From: Paractinoplanes lichenicola
GTDB taxonomy: Bacteria; Actinomycetota; Actinomycetes; Mycobacteriales; Micromonosporaceae
Length of the DNA stretch: 64,000 nucleotides
Direction of reading: 5' to 3'
Assembly (NCBI RefSeq): GCF_016785085.1
Contig: NZ_JAENHO010000005.1
Location: 558,001 to 622,000, forward strand
The notes beneath the pieces are model-generated. The model searched no databases. It saw only the letters and a list, made by a program, of their open reading frames with translations, and was not told where the DNA came from. The position numbers and the translations under genes were made by a program. Positions 26,890 through 34,910 of this stretch are shown here, in pieces (the first letter of the stretch is position 1; each line of letters starts with the position of its first letter).

Positions 26890-26938
26890 GCATTGGCCTG
26901 ACGTTTGGTCCAATGCGGGGCCGATCATTTGGGCCAAT
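26890..26938. promoter_or_regulatory. probable MocR operators of the permease
   Basis: Two direct repeats, TTTGGTCCAAT (26904-26914) and TTTGGGCCAAT (26928-26938), are spaced 24 bases, and GCATTGG (26890-26896) pairs with CCAATGC (26910-26916). The sites lie directly upstream of the permease start. Direct repeats about two turns apart are typical of MocR binding. The last site touches the stop codon of the next gene. Confidence 0.55.
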
Positions 26939-27550
26939 TCACAGGCCCAGCCGTACGCCCTCCAGGCCGTCACCGTCGATCTCGACGCGCGCCGCGTCCG
27001 TCCGCCCGGTGAGGTACATCGCGAGCTCCCCGGGCCGCCCCGAAAGAGTGGTTGCCGGGCTCTCGCCGACGGCGAACGACCCGTACCCGTCCGAGCTGAC
27101 CGTGACCGCGACGCCCGCCCGCCGCAGCACCAGCTTGCCGGTGAGCTGCACGTTTCGCCAGAGTGCGGCCTCTAGGCCCGGTTCCAGGGGACGCGGCTCC
27201 CAGTCCGGCTGCCCGCGCCGCGCGTCCTCGTGGTGCACGAAGAACTCGATGGTGTTGGCCAGCTCGTCGGTGAGAGGGTTGCTGACGGGACTCCACCAGG
27301 GCGGCGTGCGCACCTCGTGCACGACCTCCTCGTACGGGCGGGCCGCGGTGCGCAGCCGCACCCGTTCGCCGTGGTCGTGCAGTGGCTTGATCATCGCGCC
27401 GGCCGCCGCGTCGGGGCGCCTGTCGCGCACGACCAGATGCGCCGCAAGATCGCGAGTCGTCCATCCGTCGCACAGGGTGGGCTGGTCGGGACCGAGACGA
27501 AGGAGCAGGTCGGCGAGCAGTCGCCGCTCGCGCTGGGCATAGGCGGTCAC
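26939..27550 (-). CDS. TIGR03085-family (maleylpyruvate isomerase-like, DinB fold) metal-binding protein
   Basis: From the GTG at 27550 (VTAYAQRERRLLADLLLRLGPD) the protein has 203 residues; an upstream GTG at 27568 would add six. The family signature is LCDGWTTRDLAAHLVVRDRRPDAA and a central NTIEFFVHHEDARR. Histidines in AAHLVVRD and FFVHHED are positioned to bind a divalent metal in this four-helix fold. Mycothiol-dependent chemistry is known for relatives, but the role of the TIGR03085 group is not established. Confidence 0.8.
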   Translation of the reverse strand: MTAYAQRERRLLADLLLRLGPDQPTLCDGWTTRDLAAHLVVRDRRPDAAAGAMIKPLHDHGERVRLRTAARPYEEVVHEVRTPPWWSPVSNPLTDELANTIEFFVHHEDARRGQPDWEPRPLEPGLEAALWRNVQLTGKLVLRRAGVAVTVSSDGYGSFAVGESPATTLSGRPGELAMYLTGRTDAARVEIDGDGLEGVRLGL

Positions 27551-27660
27551 AAACGTGATCGTAGACACATGTTACGAAGGTGAACGGCGGCGGCCCGCCC
27601 GGCAGGATGGAGATGTAAGGCCGGAACCGTCGGCGAACACTTACCAGTCAGGTAGGAATT

Positions 27661-29445
27661 TTGAGCACCAGGTCCAGCCGCGATGTGCTGGTACGGGGTC
27701 TGTGGGTGCTGGGCCAGGCGATCAAGGCGGAGCCCCGCCTGTTCGCGATCGGGACCGCCGGCAGCAGCCTGTTCGGCATTCTCGTCATCGCCAACTCGTA
27801 CGTGGTCGGCTATGTCATCGGGCATGTCGTGGTCCCCGCGTTCTCCAGCGGCTCGGCCGGCACGGGCACGCTCGCGCTGATCGCCGCGGCCTTCCTCGGG
27901 CTCAGCGCGCTGCGCGTGGCCACCATCTTCGGCCGCCGGCTCGGCGCGGGTTACATGCAGTTCCGCCTGCAGGCCCGCTATCGCCGCGCGGTGACCCGGC
28001 GTTATCTCTCGCTGCCGCCGTCCTGGCATCAGAAGCACGCCACCGGCACCCTGCTGTCCAACGCGAACTCCGACGTCGAGGCGGCCTGGGTGCCGATCGC
28101 GCCGCTGCCGTTCGCGGTCGGCACGATCGTGATGATCTTCGCCGCGGTCGGCGCGCTGTTCCTCACCGACTGGGTGCTCGCGATGGTCGGCGTCGTGCTC
28201 TTCCCGATGCTGTTCGCCCTCAACACCTTCTACGCCCGCCTGATGTCGCCCCGGCAGATCAAGGCGCAGCAGATGCGGGCCAAGGTCAGCGCGGTCGCCC
28301 ACGAGAGCTTCGACGGCGCGCTGGTGGTCAAGACCATGGGCCGCGAGGAGGACGAGTCCCGCCGCTTCAAGGTGTTCGTCGACGAGCTGCGCGACTCGCT
28401 GATCTCGGTCGGCCGGCTCCGCGGCCTGTTCGACCCGCTGATGGATTCGCTGCCCAGCGTGGGCACCCTGGCGGTGCTGCTGCTGGGGGCCTGGCGGCTG
28501 CAGAGCGGGGCGGTCACGGTGGCCGAGGTCGTCACGGTCGCGTTCCTGTTCACGGTGCTGGCCTTCCCGGTGCGCGCGATCGGCTGGGTGCTCGGCGAGC
28601 TGCCCCGCAGCGTCGCCGGGTGGGACAGGGTGCAGGCGGTGCTGGCGGCCGAGGGCGACCTCGCCTACGGTTCGGCCACCGCGCCCGCGTCGGGTCCGGC
28701 CACGCTGCGTTTCGAGCAGGTCGATTTCGCGTACGGGGATGGGCCGTTGGTCCTGCACGACGTCTCGTTCACCGTGCCCCCGGGCAAGACCGTGGCGCTG
28801 GTCGGCGCGACCGGCTCCGGCAAGTCGACCATCGCGTCGCTGGCCGTGCGCCTGGTCGACCCGGACGAGGGCCGCGTCACGCTCGACGGGACGCCGCTGC
28901 CCGAGCTCAGCGAGGCCGCGCTGACGAGCGCCTCCGCCCTCGTGCCGCAGCTGCCGTTCGTCTTCGACGACACCGTGCGGGGCAACGTCACCCTCGAGCG
29001 GGAGGGCCTCGACGAGGAGGCCGCCTGGTCGGCGCTGCGGCTGGCCCAGGCCGACGGGTTCGTCGCGAAGCTGCCCGAGGGGCTCGAGACGGCGGTCGGC
29101 GAGCGCGGCGCCTCGCTCTCCGGCGGGCAGCGGCAACGGCTCACGCTGGCCCGCGCCCTGGCCGGGCAGCCGCGGCTGCTTGTGCTGGACGACGCGACCA
29201 GCGCCGTCGACCCGCGGGTGGAGGCCGACATCCTGGCCGCGCTCCGCGGCCGCGACACCGGGGCGTCGATCCTGGTCGTGGCCTATCGGCGGGCCACGAT
29301 CGCGCTGGCCGACGAGGTCGTCTATCTGGAGCAGGGCAAGGTCGTCGCCACCGGCACCCACACCGAGCTCCTGGCGGCTCATCCGGGATATGTGGACCTG
29401 GTTACGGCGTACGAGAAATCGGAATCGGAAAGGGTCGAGGCGTGA
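27661..29445 (+). CDS. ABC exporter half-transporter, degenerate-site subunit
   Basis: A 594-residue fusion of six membrane helices with an ATPase domain. Walker A is GATGSGKST (382-390) and the signature LSGGQ (486-490) is canonical. The residue after the Walker B aspartate is D511 instead of the catalytic glutamate (VLDDATSAVD), and the switch histidine is replaced by Y542 (VVAYRRATI). This is the degenerate half of a heterodimeric exporter like TM287/288 or BmrCD. The start is a TTG at 27661. It overlaps the partner gene by four bases (GTGA). Confidence 0.92.
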   Translation: MSTRSSRDVLVRGLWVLGQAIKAEPRLFAIGTAGSSLFGILVIANSYVVGYVIGHVVVPAFSSGSAGTGTLALIAAAFLGLSALRVATIFGRRLGAGYMQFRLQARYRRAVTRRYLSLPPSWHQKHATGTLLSNANSDVEAAWVPIAPLPFAVGTIVMIFAAVGALFLTDWVLAMVGVVLFPMLFALNTFYARLMSPRQIKAQQMRAKVSAVAHESFDGALVVKTMGREEDESRRFKVFVDELRDSLISVGRLRGLFDPLMDSLPSVGTLAVLLLGAWRLQSGAVTVAEVVTVAFLFTVLAFPVRAIGWVLGELPRSVAGWDRVQAVLAAEGDLAYGSATAPASGPATLRFEQVDFAYGDGPLVLHDVSFTVPPGKTVALVGATGSGKSTIASLAVRLVDPDEGRVTLDGTPLPELSEAALTSASALVPQLPFVFDDTVRGNVTLEREGLDEEAAWSALRLAQADGFVAKLPEGLETAVGERGASLSGGQRQRLTLARALAGQPRLLVLDDATSAVDPRVEADILAALRGRDTGASILVVAYRRATIALADEVVYLEQGKVVATGTHTELLAAHPGYVDLVTAYEKSESERVEA

Positions 29446-31199
29446 GCGAGGGGACCTTCGCCACCATCAAGCGGGGTTTGTCGCTCTCGCCCGAGCTGCG
29501 CCCCGGGCTGGCCGGCACGATCGCGCTGGCCGTGGTGCAGATGTCCGGCCGGGTCGCCGTGCCGATCGCCGTGCAGCAGGGCATCGACCACGGCATCCGC
29601 GCCGAGGGTGGCCCCGACCTGCAGTTCGTCGTCGTGGTCGTCGCGTTCACGTTCCTCGCGCTGATGATCTCGACGCTGGCCGGCTATCTGATGACCCGGC
29701 GCCTGTTCACGGTCAGCGAGACCGCGCTGGGCTCGCTGCGCGGGCGCACGTTCCGGCACATCCACGACCTGTCGATGCTGCACCAGCAGTCCGAGCGGCG
29801 CGGCACGATGGTGTCCCGGGTGACCAGCGACGTCGACCAGATCTCGATCTTCCTGCAGACCGGCGGCGTGCAACTGCTGCTGGCCAGCGGTCAGCTGCTG
29901 GTCTCGACGATCGTGATGTTCGTCTACTCCTGGCAGCTCACCATCGTGGTGCTGCTCGCGTTCGGCCCGGCCATCGCGATCATCCGGCTCTTCCAGAAGC
30001 GGTTGGCCGAGGTCTACGGGGCCGTCCGCGAGCGCACCGGCGTGATGCTGGGCGCGATCGCCGAGAGCGTCGTCGGGGCCATGGTCATCCGGGCGTACGG
30101 GGTGGCCGGCCGCACCGAGAAGCGCCTGGACACCTCGATCGACCGGCTCCGGGTGTCCCAGCAGCGTGCCCTGCGCACGAGTGTGACCAGCTTCTCCAGC
30201 GGCGAGCTGGGCGCGGGCCTGGCCCTGGCCGCGGTGGTCGTGGTCGGCGTGCTGATCGGCGTCGACGGCGGCCTCACCGTGGGCCGGCTGACCGCGTTCC
30301 TGTTCCTGGTCACGCTGTTCATCCAGCCCGTGCAGATCGCCACCGACATGCTCAACGAGGCGCAAAATGCGGTGGCCGGTTGGCGGCGCGTGCTCGACGT
30401 GCTCGACCTCGAACCCGACGTCAAGGACCCGGACGAGGTGGGCGTCGACCTGCCGGCCGGCCCCCTGTCCGTACGGTTCTCCGACGTCTCGTTCCGCTAT
30501 CCCGGCGGCCCGATCGTGCTCGCCGACGTCGACCTGACGCTGAGGGCGCAAACCAAGGTCGCCGTGGTGGGGGAGACGGGCTCGGGCAAGACGACGTTCG
30601 CGAAGCTGCTCACCCGCCTGATGGACCCCGTCGAGGGTGAGGTCCAGCTCAGCGGCACGTCGCTGCGGGACGTGAAGTTCGCGGCCCTGCGGTCCCGCGT
30701 GGTGATGGTGCCGCAGGACGGCTTCCTGTTCGACGCCACGATCGCCGAGAACATCCGCTTCGCCGAGCCGTCCCTGACCGACGAGCAACTCCGCGACGCC
30801 TTCGTCGAGCTGGGCCTGGCCGACTGGCTGGCGGGACTGCCGAACGGGCTCGAAACCCCAGTAGGCGAGCGCGGCGAGGCCCTGAGCGTGGGGGAGCGCC
30901 AGCTTGTAGCCCTCGTACGGGCTTATGTCGCCGACCCCGACCTGCTGGTGCTCGACGAGGCGACCAGCGCCGTCGACCCCGCGACCGAGGTGCGCCTGCA
31001 GCGGGCCCTCGACACCGTGACCCGCGGCCGCACCACCGTGGCCATCGCGCACCGGCTGTCGACGGCCCAGTCCGCCGACGAGGTGCTGGTCGTGGATGCG
31101 GGCCGCGTCGTTCAACGCGGCCCGCACTCCGAACTGGTCACCCAGGAGGGTTCGATCTACGCCAAGCTCTACGCGAGCTGGTTGGAGCAGACCCGCTGA
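29442..31199 (+). CDS. ABC exporter half-transporter, catalytic subunit
   Basis: A 585-residue partner starting at a GTG. Walker A is GETGSGKTT (377-385), the catalytic glutamate E506 (VLDEATSAVD) and switch histidine H537 (IAHRLS) are intact, but the signature is LSVGE (481-485) rather than LSGGQ. Together the two subunits form one full ATP site (this Walker A/B with the partner LSGGQ) and one degenerate site. The cargo is unknown; related pairs export drugs or lipids. Its stop codon abuts the convergent rpsD stop. Confidence 0.93.
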   Translation: MSEGTFATIKRGLSLSPELRPGLAGTIALAVVQMSGRVAVPIAVQQGIDHGIRAEGGPDLQFVVVVVAFTFLALMISTLAGYLMTRRLFTVSETALGSLRGRTFRHIHDLSMLHQQSERRGTMVSRVTSDVDQISIFLQTGGVQLLLASGQLLVSTIVMFVYSWQLTIVVLLAFGPAIAIIRLFQKRLAEVYGAVRERTGVMLGAIAESVVGAMVIRAYGVAGRTEKRLDTSIDRLRVSQQRALRTSVTSFSSGELGAGLALAAVVVVGVLIGVDGGLTVGRLTAFLFLVTLFIQPVQIATDMLNEAQNAVAGWRRVLDVLDLEPDVKDPDEVGVDLPAGPLSVRFSDVSFRYPGGPIVLADVDLTLRAQTKVAVVGETGSGKTTFAKLLTRLMDPVEGEVQLSGTSLRDVKFAALRSRVVMVPQDGFLFDATIAENIRFAEPSLTDEQLRDAFVELGLADWLAGLPNGLETPVGERGEALSVGERQLVALVRAYVADPDLLVLDEATSAVDPATEVRLQRALDTVTRGRTTVAIAHRLSTAQSADEVLVVDAGRVVQRGPHSELVTQEGSIYAKLYASWLEQTR

Positions 31200-31207
31200 T
31201 CAGCGGG
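31192..31207. other. 16-bp perfect palindrome spanning two stop codons
   Basis: CCCGCTGATCAGCGGG contains the TGA of the ABC gene (31197-31199) and the TGA of rpsD on the other strand (31200-31202). There is no intergenic base between the genes. The palindrome could form a small hairpin in both transcripts, but without a loop or T-tract it is a weak terminator at best. Confidence 0.6.
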
Positions 31208-31808
31208 CGTAGAACTCGACGACCAGCTGCTCGTCGCACTGGACGCGGATCTCCGAGCGCTCGGGGATCCGCAGCACGGTGATGCGCAGGTCCTCGACCA
31301 CTGTCGACAGGTAGGGCGCGGTCGGCCCGTCCAGGTGGGCGCCCGCCTTGGCCAGCTCGAACGGCGGCTTGGTGCGGCTGCTCTCGCGCACCTCGACGAC
31401 CTGGCCCGGCTTGAGCCGGTAACCGGGGCGGTCCACCTTCTTGCCGTCGACCGTGAAGTGGCCGTGCACGACGAGCTGGCGGGCCTGGTAGATCGTGCGG
31501 GCCAGCCCGGCACGCACGACGGTCGCGTCGAGGCGGCGCTCGAGCAGGGCCACCATCGTCTCGCCGGTCTTGCCCTCGGCGCGGTGGGCGTCGTCGTACG
31601 CCTTCCGCATCTGGGACTCGCTGATGTTGTACTGGTGCCGCAGGCGCTGCTTCTCGAGCAGACGAACCTGGTAGTCCGAGGCCTTGCGACGGGAACGCCC
31701 GTGCACACCCGGCGGGAACGGCCGCTTCTCGAAGTACTTCACGCACTTCGGCGTCAGCGGGATGCCGAGAGCTCGTGAGAGCTTGGCCTTCGGTCGGGAG
31801 TTGTTCAT
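31200..31808 (-). CDS. rpsD: 30S ribosomal protein S4
   Basis: A 202-residue S4 with the S4 RNA-binding domain at about residues 90-150 (RRLDATVVRAGLARTIYQARQLVVHGHFTVDGKKVDRPGYRL) and the conserved end DEQLVVEFYAR. The N-terminus (SRPKAKLSRALGIPLTPKCVKYFEKRPFPPGVHGRSRRK) has only one cysteine, so it is a zinc-free form and resembles the stand-alone streptomycete S4. It is not next to rpsK, rpsM or rpoA here; whether a second, zinc-binding S4 exists elsewhere cannot be told from this window. An iron-box-like operator lies about 40 bases upstream of its start. Confidence 0.95.
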   Translation of the reverse strand: MNNSRPKAKLSRALGIPLTPKCVKYFEKRPFPPGVHGRSRRKASDYQVRLLEKQRLRHQYNISESQMRKAYDDAHRAEGKTGETMVALLERRLDATVVRAGLARTIYQARQLVVHGHFTVDGKKVDRPGYRLKPGQVVEVRESSRTKPPFELAKAGAHLDGPTAPYLSTVVEDLRITVLRIPERSEIRVQCDEQLVVEFYAR

Positions 31809-31845
31809 GAAGTCTCCGAGAGTCTCTTGCGCTTGAGGCTGGTGT

Positions 31846-31879
31846 TACGGTTAGCCTCACCTTACTAAGGCAAGCCTAA
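31846..31879. promoter_or_regulatory. iron box (DtxR/IdeR/DmdR class)
   Basis: TACGGTTAGCCTCACCTTA (31846-31864) matches 15 of 19 positions of the actinobacterial iron box TTAGGTTAGGCTCACCTAA. A second partial box on the other strand (core TTAGGCTTGCCTTA) occupies 31866-31879. Together they sit between the divergent rpsD and DUF2470 genes, close to both starts. Iron-dependent repression is expected for the DUF2470 gene and possible for rpsD. Confidence 0.7.
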
Positions 31880-31901
31880 CGTAGGCCCGGAGGTACTTTC
31901 C

Positions 31902-32627
31902 ATGCAGCCCACCCACGCCGAGATCGCGCGCACGCTCGCCGCCGGCCACCTCCCCGGCGTCGCGCACATCGCGTGCCGTCCGGGACCACTGCCCGTGCGG
32001 CACGTCACCGACGCGAACGGCCGGGTGCTCCTGCTGTCGCCGCGCGACGGTGCTTTCGCCGCCGCCCTGCGCCCGCAGGAGGGCAACGACGACACCGCGA
32101 TGGTGCTCGACATCTCCGACGTGCCGCCGATGGCGGGCTCGCCCGCGCTCGGCCGCGTGTGGATCTCCGGCTGGGCCACCGTACTCGAGGGTGACGAGGC
32201 TCGATCGGCCGCGCTCGACTACGCCGAGATCGACGCCTCGGGCGACCTGCTCGACGTCGGCGAGGGCCAGGTGCTGCACCGCATGGACGTCGCCGAGGTG
32301 CGCTACGAGCGCAACGAGAACCTGCGCGACGTCGACGTGGACGACTTCGCCGAGGCCACGCCCGACCCGCTCTGCCGCATCGAGTTCGACCTGATCGCCG
32401 ACCTGGCCGATCATCACGAGGCCGAGATGAGCGCCTACGTCCGGCGGCAGCTGGGCAAGACGTTCCAGCCGGTCGCCGAGCCGCGGGTGGTGCGGATGGA
32501 CCGCTACGGCTTCATGGTCCGCCTCGACGACAAGCTGGCGCGGCTCGCCTTCCCGCGCCCGGTCGCCGACCGCCACGACCTCGCGCACCTGCTGCACCCG
32601 GTGCTCTGCCACCGCTGCACCGACTAG
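31902..32627 (+). CDS. DUF2470 / HugZ-like heme-utilisation-type protein
   Basis: This 241-residue protein has an N-terminal FMN-split-barrel-like half and a C-terminal DUF2470 domain (about 155-235: CRIEFDLIADLADHHEAEMSAYVRRQL...VRMDRYGFMVRLDDKLARLAFPRPV). The same combination occurs in HugZ/HutZ heme-degrading proteins, so a role in heme or iron metabolism is plausible; the catalytic histidine cannot be verified here. The start has a strong site (GGAGG, 31889-31893) and the promoter carries an iron box. The C-terminus ends in CHRC, a possible metal or thiol site. Confidence 0.85.
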   Translation: MQPTHAEIARTLAAGHLPGVAHIACRPGPLPVRHVTDANGRVLLLSPRDGAFAAALRPQEGNDDTAMVLDISDVPPMAGSPALGRVWISGWATVLEGDEARSAALDYAEIDASGDLLDVGEGQVLHRMDVAEVRYERNENLRDVDVDDFAEATPDPLCRIEFDLIADLADHHEAEMSAYVRRQLGKTFQPVAEPRVVRMDRYGFMVRLDDKLARLAFPRPVADRHDLAHLLHPVLCHRCTD

Positions 32628-32703
32628 ATCACCCCAATAGGCCCTCCCCACCGCACCCAGGGGGCTGGCCAGAAAATACGCGCCGCAAAAGGGACGAACC
32701 GAG

Positions 32704-32712
32704 TTATCCACA
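32704..32712 (+). promoter_or_regulatory. DnaA-box-like site TTATCCACA
   Basis: An exact TTATCCACA in the short space between the convergent DUF2470 and TetR genes. The context AACCGAG before and GGCGGCGGCG after resembles the copy at 14429. Confidence 0.5.
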
Positions 32713-32741
32713 GGCGGCGGCGCGTGATTCTGGTGACAGTT

Positions 32742-33353
32742 CTATTCGGTCTTGAAGACCTCGGGCATCGGGTCGGTGAGGAACCGCTGGATGTTGGGGC
32801 CGATCGCCGCGGCCAGGGTGTCAATGTCGGCGCTGGCCAGTGGCTCGATCTTGAGCACGTAGCGGGCCATGATCGTGCCGGCGATCTGCGTGGCGACCAG
32901 GGCCGACCGCATGTCGGCCTCGGCCGGGTCGAACGCCATCTCATGGACCGCCCGGCGCAGCACCTGGGTCACCACGAAGTCGCGGAGCAGCCGCGCCGTC
33001 CACTCGTTGCTCAGCGCCGAGCGGAAGACGGCCAGCGCGGCCGTGCCCGCCGGGGAGTCCCACACGCCCAGGGCCATCCGGACGAGCCGCTCACCGGCCT
33101 GCTCGCGGGGCCCGGCGAGCGCCTGCGGCACCAGCTCGGCCGGATTGATCGGCGCGTTCATCACCGCCAGAAAAAGCTTCTCCTTGGTGCCGAAATAGTG
33201 GTGCACCAGGGCCGGATCGACCCCGGCGTCGCCCGCGATGGCCCGGATCGACGCCTTGTCGTACCCCTTCTCGGCGAAGCCGGCCCGGGCGGCCTCCAGG
33301 ATGGACTCGCGCGTGTCCTGGTTGCCGGGACGCCGCCCGCTGCGCCTTGCCAA
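32742..33353 (-). CDS. TetR-family transcriptional regulator
   Basis: A 203-residue regulator with the N-terminal helix-turn-helix (about 14-60: TRESILEAARAGFAEKGYDKASIRAIAGDAGVDPALVHHYFGTKEKLFLAV). The C-terminal ligand domain is of the TetR_C type found beside ABC-2 exporters. It is the third gene of the operon ATPase-permease-TetR, eight bases after the permease stop, so it is produced from the promoter it probably represses. The 40-bp palindrome at that promoter is its likely operator. Confidence 0.93.
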   Translation of the reverse strand: MARRSGRRPGNQDTRESILEAARAGFAEKGYDKASIRAIAGDAGVDPALVHHYFGTKEKLFLAVMNAPINPAELVPQALAGPREQAGERLVRMALGVWDSPAGTAALAVFRSALSNEWTARLLRDFVVTQVLRRAVHEMAFDPAEADMRSALVATQIAGTIMARYVLKIEPLASADIDTLAAAIGPNIQRFLTDPMPEVFKTE

Positions 33354-33361
33354 GAGCTCTC

Positions 33362-34099
33362 CTAGGGGGTCCGCCGCCGCAGGGTCGCGGCCGCCAGCAC
33401 CAGCGCCACCACCGTCGCGCCGGCCACGATCACCAGGTCACGCCACATCGTCGTGGTCGGGTCGGCCGAGACACCCACCTGGGCCAGCGCGTCCACCGCG
33501 TACGTCAGGGGCAGCGCGTCGCTGATCCCCTCGAGCCAGCCGGCCATCTGCCCGCGCGCCACGAACAGCCCGCACAGCAGCAGCTGCGGCACGACGACCA
33601 CCGGTAGGAACTGTACGGCCTGGAACTCGGTGCGGGCGAAGGCGCTGCAGAACAGGCCGAGCGCCACCCCGAGCACGGCGTTGACGACCGCGATGAGCAC
33701 GACGAGCCCGGCACTGCCGCGGGTTTCCAGACCGAGCAGCCAGTACGCCGCCCCGGTCGCGACCGCACCCTGGACGGCCGCTGCGAGTCCGAAGGCCAAC
33801 CCGTACCCGAAAAGCAGGTCGATCTTGCCGAGCGGAGTCGTCAGCAGGCGCTCCAGCGTTCCGGTCGTGCGCTCGCGGAGCATGGCGATGCTGGTCACCA
33901 AAAACATGATCACGAACGGGAAGACGCCCAGCATGATCAGGGCGATCCGGTCGAACGTGCCGCCGGCGCCGTCGTACATGAAATAGAGCAGAGCCAAAAG
34001 CAGCGCCGGTACGACGATGAGCAGCGCGACGGTCCGGCGGTCGTGCCGCAGCTGGCGCAGCACCCGCGCCGCCGTCGCGAACGTGATCCGCGCGCTCAT
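33362..34099 (-). CDS. ABC-2 type transporter permease
   Basis: A 245-residue permease with six hydrophobic segments; begins MSARITFATAARVLRQLRHDRRTVALLIVVPALLLALLYF. The loop TSIAMLRERTTGTLERLLTTPLGKIDLLFGYGLAF is the ABC-2/DrrB hallmark. It pairs with the ATPase gene just upstream (four-base overlap). Relatives export drugs, daunorubicin-type antibiotics or lipids; the cargo here is unknown. Confidence 0.93.
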   Translation of the reverse strand: MSARITFATAARVLRQLRHDRRTVALLIVVPALLLALLYFMYDGAGGTFDRIALIMLGVFPFVIMFLVTSIAMLRERTTGTLERLLTTPLGKIDLLFGYGLAFGLAAAVQGAVATGAAYWLLGLETRGSAGLVVLIAVVNAVLGVALGLFCSAFARTEFQAVQFLPVVVVPQLLLCGLFVARGQMAGWLEGISDALPLTYAVDALAQVGVSADPTTTMWRDLVIVAGATVVALVLAAATLRRRTP

Positions 34100-34818
34100 G
34101 CCGCCACCTTCTCCTGCTCGCGGATCAGCCGGAGGAAGGCCTCCTCCAGGTCGTCGGTGCCCGCCGACGCGCGGATGGCGGCCGGGGTGTCGTCGCCGAT
34201 CAGCCGGCCCTCGCGGATCAGCAGCAGCCGGTCGCAGCGGCCCGCCTCGTCCATCACGTGGCTCGACACGAGCAGCGTCGTGCCCGCGTCGGCCAGCTCG
34301 TGGAAGCGGCCCCACAGGTCGGCCCGCAGCACCGGATCCTGCCCGACGGTCGGCTCGTCGAGCACCAGCAGCTTCGGCTCGCCGATCATGGCGCAGGCCA
34401 GCGACGCCCGGCTGCGCTGGCCGCCGGACAGGTTGCCGACCAGCTGATGCCGGGCGCCCGACAGGCCGACGTCGGCGATCGCGCGGTCGGCCTCCGCCGC
34501 GTGCAGGCCGAGCAGGGTTGCGAAGTAGCGCGCGTTCTCCCGTACGGAGAGGTCGGCGTAGACGCTCGGCGCCTGCGTGACGTAACCCAGCTCGCGCCGC
34601 AGGGGAGCGCTGCCCGCGGGCCGGCCCAGCACCGTCACCGCGCCCGACCGGACGAACTGGACGCCGACGATCGCCCTGATCAGGGTGGTCTTGCCGCTGC
34701 CGCTCGGGCCGAGCAGCCCGGTCACCGAGCCGCGCGGGATGGTGCAGGTGATGCCGTGCAGGACTCGTCGCCGGCCGCGCTCCACGACGAGGTCGCGCAC
34801 CTCGATGGCGTTGTCCAT
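34096..34818 (-). CDS. ABC transporter ATP-binding protein (drug-export type)
   Basis: A 240-residue ATPase. I choose the ATG at 34818 because GAGGAGGG lies four bases upstream; an earlier ATG at 34839 in frame would put the operator inside the coding region. Walker A GPSGSGKTT, signature NLSGGQRSR, Walker B KLLVLDEPTVGQDP and the switch histidine (LLVSSHVMDE) are all intact. It energises the permease encoded next. A short C-terminal tail (GTDDLEEAFLRLIREQEKVAA) is of the DrrA-like type. Confidence 0.93.
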   Translation of the reverse strand: MDNAIEVRDLVVERGRRRVLHGITCTIPRGSVTGLLGPSGSGKTTLIRAIVGVQFVRSGAVTVLGRPAGSAPLRRELGYVTQAPSVYADLSVRENARYFATLLGLHAAEADRAIADVGLSGARHQLVGNLSGGQRSRASLACAMIGEPKLLVLDEPTVGQDPVLRADLWGRFHELADAGTTLLVSSHVMDEAGRCDRLLLIREGRLIGDDTPAAIRASAGTDDLEEAFLRLIREQEKVAA

Positions 34819-34830
34819 CGTGCCCTCCTC

Positions 34831-34870
34831 GGAATTCATCGCTCGTTGAACTCAACACTAGATGAATTCC
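34831..34870. promoter_or_regulatory. 40-bp palindromic operator of the ABC-TetR operon
   Basis: Outer arms GGAATTCATC (34831-34840) and GATGAATTCC (34861-34870) are perfect inverted repeats. Inner arms GTTGA (34845-34849) and TCAAC (34852-34856) are also perfect and share the same centre (34850.5). The site lies just upstream of the ATPase ribosome site. A two-dimer TetR operator is the simplest reading. Confidence 0.75.
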
Positions 34871-34878
34871 GCGGGCAG

Positions 34879-34903
34879 AAAAAGACCCCCATCGCTGGGG
34901 GTC
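34879..34903 (-). terminator. intrinsic terminator of the Pro/Gly-rich protein gene
   Basis: On the minus strand GACCCCC-AGCGAT-GGGGGTC is followed directly by TTTTT. It begins eight bases after the stop of the large gene at 34911 and insulates it from the ABC operon promoter. Confidence 0.9.
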
Positions 34904-34910
34904 GTCTTCT

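Noticed and set aside
27555..31199. Single 1214-residue fused ABC protein
   Set aside because: The first part of that frame is a shadow of the first ABC gene. The real second gene starts at the GTG at 29442, overlapping the stop of the first.
31809..31901. Zur box controlling the zinc-free S4 gene
   Set aside because: The usual actinobacterial Zur pattern (TGAAAATGATTTTCA-like) is not present; the visible operator matches an iron box.
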